The translations under genes were made by a program, and so were the position numbers. Below the pieces are notes generated by a model that ran no database searches, had not been told where the DNA came from, and saw only the letters and a program-made list of their open reading frames with translations. Shown in pieces: positions 59,004 to 64,000 of a stretch of 64,000 nucleotides of DNA; within the stretch, counting starts at the first letter, position 1, and each line of letters opens with the position of its first letter. The DNA is from Bacillus massiliigorillae. GTDB lineage: Bacteria; Bacillota; Bacilli; Bacillales; DSM-1321. The stretch spans positions 2,487,665 through 2,551,664 of the forward strand of contig NZ_HG428741.1 in assembly GCF_000380245.2 (NCBI RefSeq), in the 5' to 3' direction.

Positions 59004-59949
59004 GTTCGACCCCTAATTTTTCTCCTGATTTCAGTTGAGAACCCGCACCTCGTAAGAAATCAAATGAAGACATTTTCTTCTTACCTGAAGGTTGTAATTC
59101 CGTCACTTTAATAGCTATATTATTGCCAGTTTTCACAATAAATCCGTCTTCTTCGATTGCAATAATTTCTCCTGGCTCTGCTTGGACGTGATTTTCAACT
59201 TTTTGAGAGCTCCATACTTTTAATACTTTACCTTGAAGTAACGTATAAGCAACCGGCCATGGATTTAAGCCGCGAATTTTATTATAAATTTCTTCTCCAT
59301 CAACAGACCAATCAATCTTTTCTTGCTCACGTTTAATATTTGAAGCAAATGTCGCTTTACTATCGTCTTGAGGAATTGGCGTTAATTCGCCAGCAATTAA
59401 TTTCGGAAGCGTTTCAGAAAGAAGCTCACAACCAGCAGCACTTAACTTATCATGTAATGTTCCAACATTATCATCTTCAGCAATTTCCACCACTACTTGC
59501 GTCAAAATATCCCCGGCATCTAATTTCTCAGCCATATACATAATTGTAATACCTGTTTCTTTTTTACCTTCTAATATAGAATAGTGAATTGGCGCTCCAC
59601 CTCTTAATTCAGGTAAAAGAGAAGCATGTACATTAATACAGCCTAATTTAGGAGCATCTAACAGCTCTTTCGGTAAGATTTGTCCAAAAGCTGCCGTAAT
59701 AATTAAATCAGGTTTTAATGCTAAAATCTCATCTAAATCTTCACGATTACGAATTTTCTCTGGTTGATATACCGGAATATTATGCTTTAAAGCTTCAACT
59801 TTAACTGGTGGCGGCGTTAATATACGCTTTCTTCCTACTGGTCGATCTGGTTGTGTTACAACAGCCATTACTTCATAGCCATCTTTCAATACTCTTTGTA
59901 GCACTGGAACAGAGAAATCTGGCGTTCCCATAAAAATAATTTTTGTCAT
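58996..59949 (-). CDS. fmt: Methionyl-tRNA formyltransferase
   Basis: Fmt formylates initiator Met-tRNA. The 317-residue protein starts MTKIIFMGTPDFSVPVLQ and has the formyl-folate site CINVHASLLPELRGGAPIHY (Asn-His pair, about 107-126) and GITIMYMAEKLDAGDIL with the catalytic Asp. The C-terminal OB domain (about 206-310) binds tRNA. It overlaps def by 4 nt; the two enzymes add and remove the same formyl group. Confidence 0.98.
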   Translation of the reverse strand: MTKIIFMGTPDFSVPVLQRVLKDGYEVMAVVTQPDRPVGRKRILTPPPVKVEALKHNIPVYQPEKIRNREDLDEILALKPDLIITAAFGQILPKELLDAPKLGCINVHASLLPELRGGAPIHYSILEGKKETGITIMYMAEKLDAGDILTQVVVEIAEDDNVGTLHDKLSAAGCELLSETLPKLIAGELTPIPQDDSKATFASNIKREQEKIDWSVDGEEIYNKIRGLNPWPVAYTLLQGKVLKVWSSQKVENHVQAEPGEIIAIEEDGFIVKTGNNIAIKVTELQPSGKKKMSSFDFLRGAGSQLKSGEKLGVEHE

Positions 59950-60431
59950 TCTTCTTCATACCCTTCAAATTCTTCTTCATCTATATAACGAGTTACTTTT
60001 GACGTAAACAAAATTCCGTCCAAATGGTCTATTTCATGTTGAATAGCGCGAGCATGGAAATCTTCCGCTTGCAGAATATATTCTTGTCCATCACGTTGTT
60101 GAGCTCTAATTGTAACTGTATATGCACGTTCTACTTCTCCATAGACTCCTGGAAAGCTTAAGCAACCTTCAACATCTACTTCAGAACCTTTTCTTTCAAT
60201 AATTTCTGGATTAATCATTTCTAAAGTACCCTCTTCAGGATCAATCTCTACGATGGCAATTCGTTTTGCAACACCTACTTGTGGTGCAGCAAGACCAACT
60301 CCATCTGCCTTTACCATAGTGTCATACATATCATCTAACAGCTTTTCCAATTTATCATCAAAGACAGTCACGTCTTCACACTTTTTCTCCAAAATAGCAT
60401 TTGGATGTGTAATAATTTTTAATATTGCCAA
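59946..60431 (-). CDS. def: Peptide deformylase
   Basis: Def removes formyl groups from new proteins with an iron or zinc centre. The 161-residue enzyme has motif 1 GVGLAAPQVG (about 44-53), motif 2 EGCLSFPG with the metal Cys (about 91-98) and motif 3 IQHEIDHLDG with two metal His (about 131-140). It is of the short type 1 class. The C-terminal tail is acidic (DEEEFEGYEEE). It lies between priA and fmt. Confidence 0.98.
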   Translation of the reverse strand: MAILKIITHPNAILEKKCEDVTVFDDKLEKLLDDMYDTMVKADGVGLAAPQVGVAKRIAIVEIDPEEGTLEMINPEIIERKGSEVDVEGCLSFPGVYGEVERAYTVTIRAQQRDGQEYILQAEDFHARAIQHEIDHLDGILFTSKVTRYIDEEEFEGYEEE

Positions 60432-60446
60432 TTTACTTCCTCATTT

Positions 60447-62855
60447 CTACATCATAATCTGTGGGTGTTGATCTATAATAATTTGCAACCCTTTTTGTCC
60501 CATTTCTTGTTGGTAATGCTCAATAACCTTTTTGAGCTTTTCATTCAATTGTGGTTCACGCTTGTATTTTATCAAACATTGATAACGGTATCTATTATTA
60601 ATACGTGGGATTGGGGAAGCTGCAGGACCTAACACAATTGCTTGTGGGGACAGCCCACTCTTAATAAATTTCGTAATCTTCTCGGTTGTAGCGATGGTTT
60701 TCATCAAATCTTCATGTGATACCGTTACAAGTGTAATATAGAAATACGGTGGATATAAATTCTGTCTTCTAATCGCCATTTCATGTGTAAAAAAAGTATC
60801 ATAATGTTGTTGTGCTGCTAAAAGAATGGAGTAATGATCAGGTGTATATGACTGAATTACTACTTCTCCTGGTAACTCATGTCTTCCAGCACGTCCACTT
60901 ACTTGGGTTAGTAGTTGAAAGGTTTTTTCAGATGAACGGAAATCAGGTAAATGAAGCATCGTATCCGCAGAAAGAACACCAACTAACGTGACATTCGGAA
61001 AATCTAATCCTTTTGCAATCATTTGTGTTCCAAGTAAAATATCAGCGTTGCCTGATTGAAAATGCTGTAAAAGCTTTTCATGACTTCCTTTTCTACTGGT
61101 TGTATCAACATCCATACGAATAACTCTTGCTTCTGGCATCAACTTTAGCAGCTCTTCCTCTACCTTTTGCGTTCCTGTTCCAAAATAACGAATCGCATCA
61201 CTTCCACACGCTCGACAATTCGAACCCATCCGCTCTTCATAGCCACAATAATGGCACTTCAACATATTATTATACTTATGAAATGTAAGTGAGATTTCAC
61301 AATTCGGACATTGTGTCACATCACCACAGCTTCGGCACATGACAAAAGACGAGTGACCTCTTTTATTTAAGAGCAGTATCATCTGTTCCTTCTTCTCCAA
61401 ACGATCTTGAATCTTTTCTAAGAGAAGCTTGGAGAAAACAGAGCGATTACCACTTCGTAATTCTTCACGCATATCAACAATTTCTACTGTTGGTAACGGT
61501 CGACTGTTTACTCGTTTTTTTAATGAAAGTAACGTATAAACACCTTTTTTCGCCCGAGCAAATGATTCAAGTGTAGGAGTTGCACTTCCTAATATTATCG
61601 GACAGTGATGATATTTCCCTCTTTCAATGGCTACATCTCGAGTATGATAACGTGGCGTTTCTTCTTGTTTATAACTTCCTTCATGTTCTTCATCAATAAT
61701 AATAATTCCGATATTTTGAAATGGAGAAAATATAGCTGAACGAGCTCCTACAACAACCTGTACTTCTTTACGATATATTCTACGCCATTCATCATATTTT
61801 TCTCCGATGGATAATCCACTATGAAAGACTGCAACTCGATCTCCAAAGCGTTCTTTAAATCGTTTAACCATTTGCGGTGTTAATGAGATTTCGGGTACGA
61901 GCATAATTGCTTCTTTTCCTTGGTGCAACGCCACATCGATACTTTGCAAATAAACTTCTGTTTTTCCACTGCCTGTTACTCCATGAAGTAAAAACACCTC
62001 ATGTTCATGATTCATCATACTGTTCTTTACAGATTCAAAAACAACAGCTTGTTCTTCTGTTAGCGGAAGGTGATTACTTACTGTAAATTCACGATCTTTT
62101 AAAGGATCTCGGTATACTTCCGTTTGAATAATTTCAACAATACCTTTTTCCTCTAACGCCTTTACAACACTCTCACCACAACCAGACACCTGTAATAACT
62201 TTTGTAATGATTGAGTCTCTCGATGTTCAAGAAAGAAATCGATTAATTTAATTTGTTTGCGTGCACTTTTATTTAAAGACTGTTTAGCTTGGTGAAGTTC
62301 TTCCTCGGTAAGCAACAGACGAACGCTTCTTTCCGTTTTCTTATTGCCTTTGTTTTTCACTTCGTAGACAACTTCAATGTGACCCACATCTATCTCTTTC
62401 TTAAAAAGCTTGGCAAAAGAATGCTCCATCGCTGCTTCAAAATCAACCATTACATTTTGACGAAAGTATTTTTGTAAATTCCAATCAATCTTGTCAATAC
62501 TAGTGTTTAATTTCAGGAATTTCTTATATTTCGCCTTTAAGGCAGCTGGCAGCATCGCTTGATAAGCAGCTATTTTTAGACATAATGTTTCCGTAGTTAA
62601 CCAATCACCAAGCTGCAATAATTCTTCATTTAAGACAGGCTCTATATCAAAAAGAGAATCTAGTTCTCTTAATTTGGTCACGTCGCTACTGTTTTTTAGA
62701 CCAACCACAAATCCTTGGACTTTCCTTGGGCCAAAAGGAACAATGACCCTAATACCGGGTACAACCATTCCTTCAAACCCACTTGGGACTAAATAATCGT
62801 ATGCGTTATCCGTTTGTCTAGTAGGAACATCCACAATAACAGACGCTATTTCCAT
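60447..62855 (-). CDS. priA: Primosomal replication restart helicase PriA
   Basis: PriA reloads the replisome at broken forks. The 802-residue protein has the N-terminal 3'-binding domain (about 1-110), helicase motifs LLHGVTGSGKTEVYLQSI (Walker A), IIDEEHEGSYKQEETPRYH (DEEH) and QVSGRAGRHELPGEVVIQ, and a zinc module with eight cysteines (from CRSCGDVTQCPNC to CRACGSD, about 515-560). It lies 5 nt after coaBC and precedes def-fmt, as in Bacillus. Confidence 0.97.
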   Translation of the reverse strand: MEIASVIVDVPTRQTDNAYDYLVPSGFEGMVVPGIRVIVPFGPRKVQGFVVGLKNSSDVTKLRELDSLFDIEPVLNEELLQLGDWLTTETLCLKIAAYQAMLPAALKAKYKKFLKLNTSIDKIDWNLQKYFRQNVMVDFEAAMEHSFAKLFKKEIDVGHIEVVYEVKNKGNKKTERSVRLLLTEEELHQAKQSLNKSARKQIKLIDFFLEHRETQSLQKLLQVSGCGESVVKALEEKGIVEIIQTEVYRDPLKDREFTVSNHLPLTEEQAVVFESVKNSMMNHEHEVFLLHGVTGSGKTEVYLQSIDVALHQGKEAIMLVPEISLTPQMVKRFKERFGDRVAVFHSGLSIGEKYDEWRRIYRKEVQVVVGARSAIFSPFQNIGIIIIDEEHEGSYKQEETPRYHTRDVAIERGKYHHCPIILGSATPTLESFARAKKGVYTLLSLKKRVNSRPLPTVEIVDMREELRSGNRSVFSKLLLEKIQDRLEKKEQMILLLNKRGHSSFVMCRSCGDVTQCPNCEISLTFHKYNNMLKCHYCGYEERMGSNCRACGSDAIRYFGTGTQKVEEELLKLMPEARVIRMDVDTTSRKGSHEKLLQHFQSGNADILLGTQMIAKGLDFPNVTLVGVLSADTMLHLPDFRSSEKTFQLLTQVSGRAGRHELPGEVVIQSYTPDHYSILLAAQQHYDTFFTHEMAIRRQNLYPPYFYITLVTVSHEDLMKTIATTEKITKFIKSGLSPQAIVLGPAASPIPRINNRYRYQCLIKYKREPQLNEKLKKVIEHYQQEMGQKGLQIIIDQHPQIMM

Positions 62856-62860
62856 TTATA

Positions 62861-64000
62861 TCAATCCTTCTTTAACAAGCTTGCAATTTCTCCAAGAATT
62901 TTTTTCGCTACATCATGCTTACTCATCATTGGAACATCAATCACTGTACCGTCTTTTTTGTACATTGATACTTGGTTCGTTTCACTAGCAAAGCCTGCTC
63001 CTTCAGCTGCAACATTATTTGCGACAATCATATCGGCTCTTTTCTTTTCTAGTTTCGCTTTTGCGTACTGTTCAACATTATCTGTTTCAGCAGCAAACCC
63101 GACAAGAATTTGGTCCTTTTTAGTTTGACCTAGCTCCATCAAAATATCGTTCGTTCTTTCTAGTTCGATGTTTAAATCGCCAGACTTCTTTTTCATTTTG
63201 TTATCATGAACAATCTTTGGACGATAATCAGCAACCGCTGCCGTTTTAATAACCACATCTTGCTCCTCATATCGATTCATCACCGCTTCATACATTTCAC
63301 GAGCTGACTGAACATGAATAACCTTCACATTATTAGGAGCATCTATAGAAACTGGTCCTGATACAAGCGTAACATCAGCACCCATTTGTGCAGCTGTTTC
63401 AGCAATCGCATATCCCATTTTACCTGTTGAACGATTCGTAATGAAACGAACAGGATCGATTTTTTCTTTCGTCGGTCCAGCAGTAATTAATATTTTTTTG
63501 CCAACTAAATCTTGATTGTTTATTTTATTAACAAAATGACGTTTTAAATATTCCACAATTACTTCTGGTTCTTCCAATCTTCCCTTACCTGTATACCCGC
63601 ATGCTAAATAGCCTTCACCTGGCTCAATGAACAAATAGCCATAACTTCTTAGCGTATCCATATTCTTCTGAACAGCAGGGTGCGCATACATATGTACATT
63701 CATCGCTGGTGCTACAAGAACATCAGCCGTTGTTGCTAATAAAATGGTCGAAATCATATCGTCTGCAATTCCATTCGCCATTTTCCCTATTATGTTTGCA
63801 GTTGCTGGTGCAATTACAACAGCATCTGCCCAATCGGCTAAATCGATATGCGCTACAACCTTAGGGTTATTTTCTTGGAAAGTACTCGTATAAACTTCGT
63901 TACGAGATAGCGCTTGAAACGTTAATGGTGTAACAAACTTTGTTGCAGAGTCACTCATGATGACTTTTACTTCTGCTCCTTGTTGTGTCAATTTGCTAGT
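62861..64000 (-). CDS. coaBC: Bifunctional phosphopantothenoylcysteine decarboxylase/synthase CoaBC (partial, N terminus cut)
   Basis: CoaBC joins cysteine to phosphopantothenate and decarboxylates the product on the way to coenzyme A. The frame stays open to the window edge, so the first residues are missing. Visible are the flavin-dependent decarboxylase part (IDLADWADAVVIAPATANII; PAMNVHMYAHPAVQKNMDTL, with the PAMN motif; GYLACGYTGKGRL with the catalytic Cys) and the synthase part (ILITAGPTKEKIDPVRFITN, TGKMGYAIAETAAQMGADVT, VGFAAETDN). It is the most upstream visible gene of the run. Confidence 0.97.
   Translation of the reverse strand, partial: TSKLTQQGAEVKVIMSDSATKFVTPLTFQALSRNEVYTSTFQENNPKVVAHIDLADWADAVVIAPATANIIGKMANGIADDMISTILLATTADVLVAPAMNVHMYAHPAVQKNMDTLRSYGYLFIEPGEGYLACGYTGKGRLEEPEVIVEYLKRHFVNKINNQDLVGKKILITAGPTKEKIDPVRFITNRSTGKMGYAIAETAAQMGADVTLVSGPVSIDAPNNVKVIHVQSAREMYEAVMNRYEEQDVVIKTAAVADYRPKIVHDNKMKKKSGDLNIELERTNDILMELGQTKKDQILVGFAAETDNVEQYAKAKLEKKRADMIVANNVAAEGAGFASETNQVSMYKKDGTVIDVPMMSKHDVAKKILGEIASLLKKD

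Overview
The window is a 64-kb piece of chromosome from a low-GC, endospore-forming Bacillaceae bacterium. Evidence for this is the AT-rich sequence, strong GGAGG-type ribosome binding sites, a 26-residue spoVM gene, FapR, CodY, PrkC/PrpC, and a gene order that closely follows the Bacillus subtilis coaBC-to-fliY chromosome segment. The species cannot be named from sequence alone; the proteins resemble both B. subtilis and B. cereus-group homologues without matching either as I remember them. Every protein gene except rpmB lies on the minus strand, so transcription runs from high to low coordinates. No tRNA, rRNA, CRISPR array, prophage, transposase or toxin-antitoxin module was seen. The only repeat-like DNA is a fold-back element between thiN and rpe.

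Read in the direction of transcription: coaBC (cut by the window edge), priA, def, fmt, rsmB, rlmN, prpC, prkC, rsgA, rpe (64000-52109) form a tightly overlapping run for cofactor synthesis, replication restart, translation initiation and processing, and Ser/Thr signalling. A fold-back repeat, thiN, spoVM and the opposed rpmB follow. Next come asp23/yloU-fakA, sdaAB-sdaAA-recG, and the FapR lipid regulon fapR-plsX-fabD-fabG-acpP with a recognisable FapR operator. A structured 500-bp gap then leads to rnc-smc-ftsY, ylxM-ffh-rpsP-khpA-ylqD-rimM-trmD-rplS (protein targeting and ribosome assembly), lepB-rbgA-rnhB, and the FliK-like/FlhB-like pair ylqG-ylqH. After a 765-bp AT-rich gap come sucC-sucD, dprA, topA, trmFO, xerC, hslV, hslU and codY. 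A 620-bp regulatory gap precedes the fla/che operon: flgB, flgC, fliE, fliF, fliG, fliH, fliI, fliJ, ylxF, fliK, flgD, a TIGR02530-type gene, flgE, swrD, fliL, fliM and fliY (cut by the window edge).

No wholly new multigene system is visible; this is conserved core genome. The observations most worth a second look are regulatory or structural. A perfect hairpin sits exactly between the Shine-Dalgarno sequence and the start codon of swrD. A promoter is followed at once by a terminator-like hairpin in the trmFO leader. A perfect 13-bp inverted repeat contains the -35 box of the ylxM-ffh promoter. The recG terminator shares its arm with the fapR -35 box. Strong cre sites lie upstream of sucCD. 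FlgD carries an internal duplication, the acpP-rnc gap is multi-hairpin, and the uncharacterised YlqG-YlqH pair is present.
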